Source of the DNA: Proteobacteria bacterium UBA3588
GTDB lineage: Bacteria > Pseudomonadota > Gammaproteobacteria > Thiohalomonadales > Thiohalomonadaceae
NCBI GenBank assembly: GCA_002376325.1
Contig: DFMR01000039.1
Span: 1 to 8,914, forward strand
Direction: 5' to 3'
DNA: 8,914 nt
The notes beneath the pieces were generated by a model, which saw nothing but the letters and a program-made list of their open reading frames with translations, did not search any database and was not told the origin of the DNA. How positions within the stretch are numbered: position 1 is the stretch's first letter; each line of letters opens with the position of its first letter. Positions 1-5,440 of the stretch are shown here, piece after piece. The position numbers and the translations under genes were made by a program.

Positions 1-200
1 ACCTCCATGCCCATGGCGACGGCGCCGTTGGCCATCATGAAGGCGGCCATCGCCTTGTCGAAGTCGCCGGAGAGCAGGATGATCGATACTTTGTTTTGTG
101 GGACGCGTTCACGAATCTGCGCCAGCTCGTCTTCCAGGGCGCGCAGGCGCGATTCGATATCGGGGGTACGGTGCGGCAGCAATTCGGTGGCGGTGGACAT
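1..200 (-). CDS. DsrE/DsrF/DrsH-like family protein, N-terminal part (runs off window)
   Basis: Only the first 66 codons lie in the window; the gene continues leftward beyond base 1. The start ATG (reverse strand, base 200) is preceded by GAAGGAG about six bases upstream, a strong ribosome site that fixes the start. Residues 13-33 are charged and likely helical or coiled coil. From residue 36 a beta strand (KVSIILLSG) is followed by GDFDKAMAAFMMANGAVAMG and a methionine-glutamate pair. This pattern matches the first strand and helix of the DsrE2-like (peroxiredoxin-like, DrsE_2) family. Members are small cytoplasmic or membrane-associated proteins linked to sulfur-carrier chemistry, often next to rhodanese or TusA genes. 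The catalytic or Cys region, if any, is outside the window, so function cannot be refined. It is divergent from a MarR gene, which may control it. Confidence 0.75.
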   Translation of the reverse strand, partial: MSTATELLPHRTPDIESRLRALEDELAQIRERVPQNKVSIILLSGDFDKAMAAFMMANGAVAMGME

Positions 201-274
201 GACGACTCCTTCGATGTGGTGGATTGTCGCTCTCTTATGGGCGGCATGCTGGACGCACGGCCCTCGTATGCGTT

Positions 275-303
275 ATTTAAGTGGCATTGCCGCGCTACGA
301 CAA
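275..303 (-). promoter_or_regulatory. Candidate sigma70-type promoter for the DsrE-family gene
   Basis: On the minus strand TTGTCG (298-303, four of six to TTGACA) is separated by 17 bases from TTAAAT (275-280, four of six to TATAAT). It lies about 75 bases upstream of the DsrE-family start. The dyad at 302-315 touches the -35 element. This is a consensus reading only; no start site is known. Confidence 0.35.
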
Positions 304-331
304 ATCGAAAGATTTAGTTAGTTGCGCTAAC
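302..331. promoter_or_regulatory. Two adjacent inverted repeats, candidate MarR operator
   Basis: Two perfect dyads lie side by side in the divergent gap. The first is AAATC-GAAA-GATTT (302-315). The second is GTTAG-TTGCG-CTAAC (317-331). The TTAG...CTAA ends of the second recall the SlyA-type site TTAGCAAGCTAA, though its spacer is one base longer. MarR-family genes commonly bind a dyad in their own divergent promoter region, so this is the natural operator candidate. It lies 27 bases before the MarR start and at or upstream of the candidate minus-strand -35. Confidence 0.45.
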
Positions 332-357
332 AAACAGGATCACGACAGGGCCGCGGG

Positions 358-765
358 ATGGAACAGTTGGATGTGGTGGAGTTGATGCGGGCGTTGCAGA
401 CGCTGGAGCGCAATGCGTCGGTGGCTTTGATGTATGCGGGGTTGCGTATGCCGCAGTTCCGATTGTTGGTGGCGTTGGCGGAGATGGGGCAGGCAACCGT
501 AACCCAGATGAGCGAACGGTTGCATGTGACTCGCGCCACCGCGAGCGTAACGATCAATGAGCTGATCCGCAGCGGGATCGTGGCTGTATTGGAGAACCCA
601 TCCGACCGCCGCTCCTTTCATATCCGGCTGACTGAAAACGGCGCCAACAAGCTGCACGTGGCGCGCAGCGATCTGAGCGTCTTGCAGGAGAAGTTGTCGC
701 GGCGACTGCCGCCGACAACAGTGGCTGTGTTGAACGAATTTTCCGCCACGCTGGCAGTAAAGTGA
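358..765 (+). CDS. MarR-family winged-helix transcriptional regulator
   Basis: A 135-residue protein of normal MarR length. The recognition helix-turn-helix spans about residues 46-75 (TVTQMSERLHVTRATAS, then INELIRSGIV). The wing is at 79-95, with the family-typical DRR followed by LTENG. Helices at both ends would form the dimer interface. It is a cytoplasmic DNA-binding repressor or activator. The protein contains no cysteine, so direct thiol sensing of the OhrR kind is excluded and a small-molecule ligand is more likely. No good ribosome site precedes ATG 358; an in-frame ATG at 385 has GGAG three bases upstream, so the true start could be nine codons later. It is divergent from the DsrE-family gene and shares a gap containing two dyads, which suggests autoregulation and control of that gene. 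The natural ligand is unknown. Confidence 0.9.
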   Translation: MEQLDVVELMRALQTLERNASVALMYAGLRMPQFRLLVALAEMGQATVTQMSERLHVTRATASVTINELIRSGIVAVLENPSDRRSFHIRLTENGANKLHVARSDLSVLQEKLSRRLPPTTVAVLNEFSATLAVK

Positions 766-810
766 GAATACCGCGACGAGACGGCCGGCTACCTTGAAAG
801 GAAACCGACC

Positions 811-843
811 GCCCCGTGGCCGCTGAAACGGCCCGACGCGGGC
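811..843 (-). terminator. Hairpin between convergent MarR and SPW genes
   Basis: GGCCG (818-822) and CGGCC (829-833) form a perfect stem with a six-base loop. It can be extended outward by GCCCCGT (811-817) against ACG-GGGC (836-843) with one bulged C and a two-base offset. It begins directly after the SPW stop codon on the minus strand, and a modest T-rich run (GGTTTCCTTT) follows about 5 bases beyond. On the plus strand it lies about 45 bases after the MarR stop and has no T run. It probably ends the minus-strand transcript; it may also protect the MarR message 3' end. Confidence 0.45.
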
Positions 844-1197
844 CTACGCGTGTCCATGCCTATGATGGGTGACGCTCGACGCCATGGCCCATATCGCATC
901 CGCCGCGATTACAACACCCAGAATAACGTGGTCCCATGCGGCGCCACTCTGGCTGCTGTAGCCAAGAAGGAACGGTGCAATGATGAGCCAGGCGCCCAGC
1001 ACCAAGTTGGTCCACTCCTCCCACATGCGCGGTACCGCCAGCGCAATGACGGCGAACGCAGTTACCGCTACGCCGAGAATGTAGGAGTTCCATGCGGCCA
1101 TCGCCGTGTACGAGGTGAATTGCAGAATAAAGGGGGAGAAAAACAGCCACACCCCGAGCACCAGCATGACCCAGTCTTGCCATCGCTTCTCGTTCAT
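844..1197 (-). CDS. SPW-repeat integral membrane protein
   Basis: A 117-residue protein built from two copies of the SPW repeat. The first copy has W9 followed by LVLGVWLFFSPFIL (12-25), then W36 and ILGVAVTAFAV. The second has W62 followed by LVLGAWLIIAPFLLGY (65-80), then W88 and VILGVVIAADAIWA. This gives four membrane helices with both halves in the same order, as expected for the family. The second copy has AP in place of the SP of the first. The C-terminus is histidine-rich (HHRHGHA). AGGAGGT sits about six bases before the ATG, so the start is secure. Function is not established for this family; a role in the inner membrane is all that can be said. It lies 331 bases downstream of petA on the same strand, so cotranscription is possible but not evident. 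Confidence 0.88.
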   Translation of the reverse strand: MNEKRWQDWVMLVLGVWLFFSPFILQFTSYTAMAAWNSYILGVAVTAFAVIALAVPRMWEEWTNLVLGAWLIIAPFLLGYSSQSGAAWDHVILGVVIAADAIWAMASSVTHHRHGHA

Positions 1198-1528
1198 GAT
1201 GTACCTCCTGTTGCAAGTTCAGAAGACCTTTCGATAAGAACGAAACCCGGAGACAGAGGATGATGTTTCCAAGCGGACACGATGTCGCATTTCATGCCGT
1301 TCGAAACGGATATCGCCGCCCCTGCGGTGCAGTCGGTGCGACGGCAGCCGCTATGGCGGTGTGCAGGTTCGGAAACAGCTCCGGTCTGCAGCGGGGAATG
1401 TAATTGTAGCCGACCTGGAGCGGTTCGCCAGCGGGTGCAAAGACATCGGCATACTACTCCGATAGACGCACCGTATATTCATAATGTGACGTCAGCTGCG
1501 TGGGTATTGATGACTGGACAACGCTCCG
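1198..1528. other. Intergenic region between petA and the SPW gene, no gene seen
   Basis: This 331-base stretch has open frames on both strands, but none has a ribosome site or recognisable protein. The SPW ribosome site is at its left end (about 1200-1208). A short palindrome TGACGTCA (1487-1494) is present but could be chance. No convincing terminator follows petA, and I could not find a good promoter for the SPW gene, although one is expected here. Confidence 0.5.
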
Positions 1529-2158
1529 CTACCACGTGGTCGGCGCCCAGTTTTGCTCGCTGCCGTTCTTCAGTTCGCCGACATGCACAACGGTATCGCT
1601 GCTGTAGTAGTAGGGTGGAACGGGAATGTTGAGCGGGGCGGGGGAGCCGGCCATGACACGGCCCGAGAGGTCGTAGCGCGAACCGTGGCAGGGGCAGAAG
1701 AAGCCACCCTTCCAGTCGGGTCCGAGATCGGCCGGTGCGATCTGCGGCCGGTAAGTGGGAATGCAACCCAGATGGGTGCAGATGCCGATAGCGACGAAAT
1801 ATTCCGGCTTGATGGAGCGGTAGGAGTTCCTGTACTGCGGCAGTTGCTGCGGCTCATCGGAGTCGGGGTCTTTCAGTTCGGGGTTTGGAGCCGACAGCAC
1901 CTTGAGCTGCGCCTTGGTGCGGCGCAGCACCCAAACCGGGCGTGAGCGCCAGCCTACAGTGAGCAGCTGCCCGTGTTCCAGCTTGCTGATATCGATCTCG
2001 ACGGGGCCGCCTGCGGCCAACGTCGCCGCGCTCGGTTCCATCGAGAAGATGAACGGCAGCGCGGCGGCCACCATGCCGGCGCCGCCGACCACGCTGGTTG
2101 CAGCCACCAGGAAACGGCGGCGGCTCTTGTTGACGGTTGCTCCCTTATCGCCAGTCAT
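1529..2158 (-). CDS. petA: Ubiquinol-cytochrome c reductase iron-sulfur (Rieske) subunit
   Basis: A 209-residue Rieske protein of the bc1 type, which passes electrons from quinol at the Qo site to cytochrome c1. Residues 12-20 carry a twin-arginine motif (SRRRFLVAA) followed by one membrane helix to about 38, so the protein is Tat-exported and stays anchored with its cluster domain in the periplasm. Cluster box 1 is CTHLGC (127-132) and box 2 is CPCHGS (155-160). All four 2Fe-2S ligands (C127, H129, C155, H158), the disulfide pair (C132, C157) and the potential-raising S160 and Y162 are present. The frame is open further upstream to 2272, but AAGGAGGT lies eight bases before the ATG at 2158, so I choose that start. 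It is odd in having no cytochrome b or c1 gene downstream; the next gene is an SPW protein. It may serve a complex encoded elsewhere or be a second copy. Confidence 0.95.
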   Translation of the reverse strand: MTGDKGATVNKSRRRFLVAATSVVGGAGMVAAALPFIFSMEPSAATLAAGGPVEIDISKLEHGQLLTVGWRSRPVWVLRRTKAQLKVLSAPNPELKDPDSDEPQQLPQYRNSYRSIKPEYFVAIGICTHLGCIPTYRPQIAPADLGPDWKGGFFCPCHGSRYDLSGRVMAGSPAPLNIPVPPYYYSSDTVVHVGELKNGSEQNWAPTTW

Positions 2159-2207
2159 CGATTGACCTCCTTCGGATTCGAACGGCGTTGCGCGACAATT
2201 CTGCGAA

Positions 2208-2226
2208 TGCCGCCGCGTCGGCGGCA
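2208..2226 (-). repeat. Perfect hairpin in the petA leader
   Basis: TGCCGCC (2208-2214) and GGCGGCA (2220-2226) form a seven-base-pair stem around a five-base loop. It lies about 50 bases before the petA start and would fall in its 5' untranslated RNA if transcription starts further upstream. There is no T run, so a terminator or attenuator is not supported; an RNA-stability or protein-binding role is possible. It could be chance in such GC-rich DNA. Confidence 0.4.
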
Positions 2227-2482
2227 GTAATCCGGCAGAACAAATGAAACCGAACAGCGGCGCGGAGAGCAATGCACGGGGCGCTCAATTCGGCACTATG
2301 TAATCCATTGTGACCGTGGGTGAATGGCATGGTTCCGGCGATAGCAGCATCGGTACGGAAACCGGCGGATATCAACGGATAGCACACGGGAAGTTGATGC
2401 TTTACTAACGTTGCGCCGCGCGCCGGTCAGAGGAAATGTAGGCTATTGTCGCCATCTTGTCGTTGTCGCGCCGTTGCATGTA

Positions 2483-2523
2483 GTCAATGGACTGTTGGCC
2501 GCGTCAATGCGTCTGTTGACCGG
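2483..2523 (+). repeat. Tandem imperfect direct repeat just upstream of a promoter
   Basis: Copy 1 is GTCAATGGACTGTTGGCCGC (2483-2502). Copy 2, GTCAATG-CGT-CTGTTG-A-CCGG (2503-2523), keeps the GTCAATG block (period 20) and the CTGTTG block (period 21). The spacing is close to two helical turns, so both copies face the same side of the DNA. Copy 2 runs into the -35 element of the candidate promoter. This is the layout expected of a regulator binding two adjacent half-sites. Confidence 0.5.
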
Positions 2524-2529
2524 CAACAG
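2513..2529. promoter_or_regulatory. Perfect dyad over the -35 element, candidate operator
   Basis: CTGTTG-ACCGG-CAACAG is a perfect six-base inverted repeat with a five-base centre. It covers the whole -35 hexamer of the promoter at 2516-2544 and uses the CTGTTG block of the tandem repeat as its left arm. A protein bound here would block RNA polymerase. Confidence 0.45.
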
Positions 2530-2544
2530 GCGCTCATCGATAAC
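2516..2544 (+). promoter_or_regulatory. Sigma70-like promoter for the CsrA-like gene
   Basis: TTGACC (2516-2521, five of six to consensus) is followed after exactly 17 bases by GATAAC (2539-2544, four of six). It is the best promoter match I found in the window. A start near 2551 would give the CsrA-like gene a leader of about 135 bases. Confidence 0.5.
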
Positions 2545-2619
2545 ATCGGATACGACGAGGGGTCGAAACGGATACCCAAGGAGCGCCGTTCCGGTTAGGG
2601 ATTTGCGAGGGGCTGCGAC

Positions 2620-2712
2620 ATGGAAGGGCCGACAGCGCAGCGCGAGCGCGGCGCAGCGATTCGAGACATAACCAAAGGGAGAATGGAATGGAGTTTATAC
2701 GTCGTGAGATAG
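2620..2712 (+). CDS. Possible 30-codon upstream ORF overlapping the CsrA-like start
   Basis: ATG at 2620 follows GAGGGG (2607-2612) by seven bases, a good ribosome site. It reads 30 codons to TAG at 2710-2712, ending inside the CsrA-like gene in a different frame. The predicted peptide is basic (many Arg) and has no family resemblance. Translation would cross the ribosome site and start of the downstream gene, so it could couple or interfere with its translation. It may also be chance: nothing but the ribosome site supports it. Confidence 0.25.
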   Translation: MEGPTAQRERGAAIRDITKGRMEWSLYVVR

Positions 2713-2918
2713 GTCAGGCCATCAGCATTCGACCCGGTACGGAGCTGGACCCGGCGATGCCGATTGGCGAACTGTTTCTCAACGGGCCCGTTAGCGTGGT
2801 GCTGGTGGCGCTGGAACCCGGTGCCGGCCGCTTTGCCGTTTACGGCGACAGCCGCTTCGAAGTCGTTCCCGACGAGCTGCTGGCGCGTGAGGGAGACGCG
2901 ACGAACGCAATCGGCTGA
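2688..2918 (+). CDS. Small protein resembling a divergent CsrA/RsmA-type regulator
   Basis: A 76-residue soluble protein. GGGAG sits six bases before ATG 2688; a nearer ATG at 2683 is out of frame and too close. The N-terminus aligns without gaps to CsrA: I4, R6, I8, G9 and Q10 fall where CsrA has L4, R6, V8, G9 and E10, and residues 11-14 (AISI) match its TLMI strand. The end, FAVYGDSRFEVVPDELLARE (49-68), follows the CsrA pattern of a G-V-N-A-P strand and E-V-x-V-x-R-E-E-I helix entry. About 18 extra residues lie in the middle, and the RNA-contacting arginine (CsrA R44) is replaced by proline (P61). CsrA dimers bind GGA motifs in mRNA leaders; whether this protein still does is doubtful. 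It stands alone behind its own long leader. It could instead be an unrelated small beta-rich protein. Confidence 0.6.
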   Translation: MEFIRREIGQAISIRPGTELDPAMPIGELFLNGPVSVVLVALEPGAGRFAVYGDSRFEVVPDELLAREGDATNAIG

Positions 2919-3010
2919 CGCAGCCTATTTGCCGCGCGAGCGGTGGACGCGGCGGAGGCGCCCGTACGAAGCCGCCCGGCTACGGTGATCGACGGCGGCA
3001 ATACGGCCCT

Positions 3011-4270
3011 CTACATGATCCAGAAAACGTAGACGAGCGAGGCGCAGAACAGCGCCGTTAGCCAGAGTGCCGCGCCGAGCACGCCGTGGCGGCGTGCCAA
3101 CGCCATGGCATAGCCGGCCTTGAACAGGTTGTTGCTGCCTGAGGCAATGACGATGGCGCCGATGATCAGCGACGGATCGATGGTTATCTTGCCGGCCAGC
3201 AGAGACAGGATGAAAGGATCGATGTCGGTGAGGCCGGTGACGAACGACAGCGTGTGCAGGCCAATGCTGCCGAAGTGGCCGACGATGAATTGGGTCAGGG
3301 CGGCAAAAATCACGAACAGCATGGCGAAAGTGGCGGCGGTGGAGACCTCCAACGGATGGCCCAGGGGGGCGGTCGTGACGTTGCCGGCCTTTGCCGAGCC
3401 GTTGCGGTAGAGCATGAACGCGGCGATACCCGACGCCAGTACGAACAGCAGGAACGGTATCGCGAGATGCTCGGCTGCGTCGCGGTGACCGAGCACGGCG
3501 ATCAGCAGCAGCAGGCGCAGATACATCATCGCTGTGGCAAGGATGATGGCCGGCGATACGGAACGGGTGTCGCCGGTCTCCGCTGCCTGGCGCGCGATGA
3601 CCACGGTTGCCGCAGTGCTGGAGTAGAGGCCGCCGAGGAGGCCGGTAATCAGCATGCCGCGCTGCTTGAAGAAATAGGTCTGCGCCAGATAGCTGGCGTA
3701 CGACAGTCCCGATACCACCACCATGGCGAGCCACGCCTGGTAGTAGGTGACGGTGACGAACGGCGCGATCTGCCGGTCGGGCAGCAGCGGCAGGATCACG
3801 CCGGCCATGATCAGGAAGCGGGCGAGGATGACCGTCTCTTCCTCACGCATGGCATCCGACAGGCGGCGGATGCCCGGTTTCTCGCCGAGCATAATCAGCA
3901 CCGTCACCGCGAACAGCACCAGATACCAGTCGGGTAGGCGCAGCACGACGGGTCCGATCAGATAGGTCAACAACGCCAGCAGCGGGCTCAGCAGCGAAAA
4001 GCGCGGCTGGGTCATCCGGCGGGCGTAATAGACCAGCAGAAACGCCGCCAGCAACAGCATGCCGAGCAGGTAGAGCCGGCCGTGCGGATCGAGGAGATAG
4101 AGGGTGAAGCCGAACAGGCCGATGAGAGTGAAGGTGCGGGTGGTGCCGAAGCCCAGATCGCGCCCGGCCGCGCGCCGGTAGCTGTGAAACTCCAGCCCGA
4201 TGACGAAACTGAAGGCGATGGTCAGTGCAAATTGCCACAGCAGCGGCGGGATCAACTCCTGCGCAAGCAT
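3011..4270 (-). CDS. MgtC/SapB-DUF4010 family membrane protein
   Basis: A 419-residue polytopic inner-membrane protein with roughly 11-12 hydrophobic helices. The N-terminal part matches the MgtC/SapB fold: helix with FVIGLEFHSYRR (22-33), then TTRTFTLIGLFGF (43-55). The C-terminal DUF4010 part has GLLGGLYSSTAATVVIAR (210-227), GLTDIDPF (346-353) and SGSNNLFKAGYA (377-388), all family hallmarks. Family length is about 400-430, so it is complete. Biochemical function is unknown; MgtC relatives affect magnesium-limited growth and membrane energetics, but that should not be transferred to this two-domain family. GGAG lies six bases before the ATG. It is divergent from the TSUP exporter gene and convergent with the CsrA-like gene, so it appears to be a single-gene unit. 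Confidence 0.9.
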   Translation of the reverse strand: MLAQELIPPLLWQFALTIAFSFVIGLEFHSYRRAAGRDLGFGTTRTFTLIGLFGFTLYLLDPHGRLYLLGMLLLAAFLLVYYARRMTQPRFSLLSPLLALLTYLIGPVVLRLPDWYLVLFAVTVLIMLGEKPGIRRLSDAMREEETVILARFLIMAGVILPLLPDRQIAPFVTVTYYQAWLAMVVVSGLSYASYLAQTYFFKQRGMLITGLLGGLYSSTAATVVIARQAAETGDTRSVSPAIILATAMMYLRLLLLIAVLGHRDAAEHLAIPFLLFVLASGIAAFMLYRNGSAKAGNVTTAPLGHPLEVSTAATFAMLFVIFAALTQFIVGHFGSIGLHTLSFVTGLTDIDPFILSLLAGKITIDPSLIIGAIVIASGSNNLFKAGYAMALARRHGVLGAALWLTALFCASLVYVFWIM

Positions 4271-4351
4271 GTATTTCTCCGATGGTGCCCCGTCTTATCG
4301 TGACAGCTTGCCCGACAGCATACAACGCGCGTCGGCCGCGATCACGCAATG

Positions 4352-4363
4352 TTCCGATCGGAA
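4352..4363. promoter_or_regulatory. 12-bp perfect palindrome in a divergent promoter gap
   Basis: TTCCGATCGGAA is self-complementary and lies midway in the 200-base gap between the DUF4010 gene (minus) and the TSUP gene (plus). A palindrome of this length is expected about twice by chance in a window this size, so only its position makes it a candidate operator. No good promoter hexamers could be assigned to either gene. Confidence 0.3.
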
Positions 4364-4470
4364 ACGCTGGGGCCGGTAGCGCTATGCCGCATCGCATGCC
4401 GGAATATTTGCCCACGGCGGGAATTTTGGATAGGTTCTAGTCACCTGCCAAACGCATTTCCGGTGCACCG

Positions 4471-5262
4471 ATGGAACCGTTGTCGCTCCACCTGCTTCTG
4501 TTGTTGACGTTCATCGGCCTGCTTGCCGGTTTCATCGACGCCATCGCCGGCGGCGGTGGACTGCTCACGCTGCCGGCGCTGCTGGCCGCCGGTTTGCCGC
4601 CGGCGCAGGCGTTGGCCACCAACAAACTGCAGGGCAGTTTCGGCAGCCTGTCGGCCTCGATCAATTTCATCCGGCAAGGTTATGTGTCGCCCCGGCGCCT
4701 GTGGGCGGCGATCCTGTGCAGCCTCGTCGGCGCCGGGGCCGGAGCCTTTGCCGTACAGCGGATAGCTCCCGGAGCGTTACGGCAGATTGTGCCGGTGCTG
4801 CTGGTTATGGCGACACTCTACTTCATCTTCTCGCCGCGGGTGGCCGACGTGCACGGTGAGCGGCGCATGGGCGACGGCGTCTTCGCATTGCTGTTCGGCA
4901 CCGGCATCGGCTTTTACGACGGTTTCTTTGGTCCGGGCACCGGCTCCTTTTTTGTCATCGCCTGCATCGCCCTGCTCGGCCTGCCGGTGCGCAACGCCAC
5001 CGCCTACAGCAAGGTGCTGAATTTCACCTCTAACTTCGCGGCGCTGCTGTTGTTCATCGCCGGCGGCAAGGTGGCGTGGACGGTGGGCCTGCCGATGGCC
5101 GTTGGCCAGTTCGTCGGAGGCAGACTCGGCGCCGGCGTGGTGATCGGCTGGGGCGTGCGCGTGGTCAAACCGGCGCTGGTGGTGGTGTCGTTGCTGATGA
5201 GCGCCAAGGTATTGCTCGATGCCGGCGGTGGCCAGTGGTTGCGCCACCTGTTTGCCGGCTGA
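4471..5262 (+). CDS. TSUP (TauE/SafE, YfcA-like) membrane anion exporter
   Basis: A 263-residue protein with about eight membrane helices in two homologous halves. Half one has FIDAIAGGGGLLTLPAL (21-37) and ATNK (49-52). Half two has GFYDGFFGPGTGSFF (147-161) and TAYSKVLNFTSN (177-188). These duplicated glycine-rich and N-K/S-K motifs are diagnostic of the family (PF01925), and the exact wording is closest to the YfcA branch. Members export sulfite, sulfoacetate or related sulfur-containing organic anions across the inner membrane. Substrate cannot be read from sequence. The start has no clear ribosome site, but an in-frame stop at 4438-4440 and the absence of another ATG leave 4471 as the best choice. 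It is a single gene, divergent from the DUF4010 gene and convergent with the MFS gene. Confidence 0.92.
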   Translation: MEPLSLHLLLLLTFIGLLAGFIDAIAGGGGLLTLPALLAAGLPPAQALATNKLQGSFGSLSASINFIRQGYVSPRRLWAAILCSLVGAGAGAFAVQRIAPGALRQIVPVLLVMATLYFIFSPRVADVHGERRMGDGVFALLFGTGIGFYDGFFGPGTGSFFVIACIALLGLPVRNATAYSKVLNFTSNFAALLLFIAGGKVAWTVGLPMAVGQFVGGRLGAGVVIGWGVRVVKPALVVVSLLMSAKVLLDAGGGQWLRHLFAG

Positions 5263-5419
5263 GGTCGGGAAAAAGTAAGCCATGGGAACACGGGGAAAGA
5301 GGATTGCACGCATTTACTTCGATGCGCGGTTCTCATGGTCATTGTGCATAAGTGCCGGGTACGAAGGCCGAAGGTCCGGCGTCAATCACGTAGTACGCCC
5401 AACTTCTAGATTGCCCCGT

Positions 5420-5440
5420 GGTTAATCGTTTCCTTTAACC
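5420..5440 (-). repeat. Inverted repeat overlapping the MFS stop codon
   Basis: GGTTAA (5420-5425) and TTAACC (5435-5440) are perfect complements nine bases apart, and the right arm contains the TAA stop of the MFS gene. The stem is AT-rich and weak, and no T run follows on the minus strand, so it is not a convincing terminator. Confidence 0.3.

Larger units (their letters stand above)
2159..2687. other. 529-base intergenic regulatory region between petA and the CsrA-like gene
   Basis: No credible protein gene of usual size is visible here. From left to right it holds the petA ribosome site (about 2167-2174), a GC-rich hairpin in the petA leader (2208-2226), and a stretch (2227-2480) where I see nothing firm. 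Then come a tandem ~20-bp repeat (2483-2523), a sigma70-like plus-strand promoter (2516-2544) overlapped by a dyad (2513-2529), and a leader of about 135 bases with a possible overlapping small ORF from 2620. A frame from 2411 to 2671 is open but has no ribosome site or family resemblance. Confidence 0.55.

Noticed and set aside
2159..2272. Extension of the Rieske frame 38 codons upstream
   Set aside because: The strong AAGGAGGT eight bases before 2158 and the normal Tat-signal position show that translation starts at 2158.
2371..2398. ATCAAC...GTTGAT inverted repeat as an FNR-type site
   Set aside because: FNR sites are TTGAT-N4-ATCAA; here the half-sites are in the opposite order and 16 bases apart.
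1303..2574. The 12-mer TCGAAACGGATA present at about 1303 and 2563
   Set aside because: A couple of 12-base matches are expected by chance in a window this size, and the flanks do not match.
2411..2671. Plus-strand frame of 86 codons before the CsrA-like gene
   Set aside because: It has no ribosome site, an Arg-rich shadow-like composition, and crosses the promoter and repeat region.
2932..2954. GCCGCG...CGCGGC dyad between the CsrA-like and DUF4010 genes, as terminator
   Set aside because: No T run follows on either strand and the loop is 11 bases; chance is likely in such GC-rich DNA.
2925..3734. Long minus-strand frame of 269 codons inside the DUF4010 gene
   Set aside because: It is the alternate frame of a GC-rich membrane protein gene, has Arg/His-rich composition and no domain, and the true frame has clear family motifs.
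3254..3937. Plus-strand frame of 227 codons opposite the DUF4010 gene
   Set aside because: Antisense shadow rich in Gly, Gln, Arg and His, without a ribosome site or recognisable domain.
5354..5380. GCCGG...CCGGC dyad in the TSUP/MFS convergent gap, as terminator
   Set aside because: Only five base pairs around a 17-base loop and no T run.
5282..5425. 47-codon plus-strand frame between the TSUP and MFS genes
   Set aside because: No convincing ribosome site and no resemblance to a known family; it lies in a short convergent gap and is likely chance.
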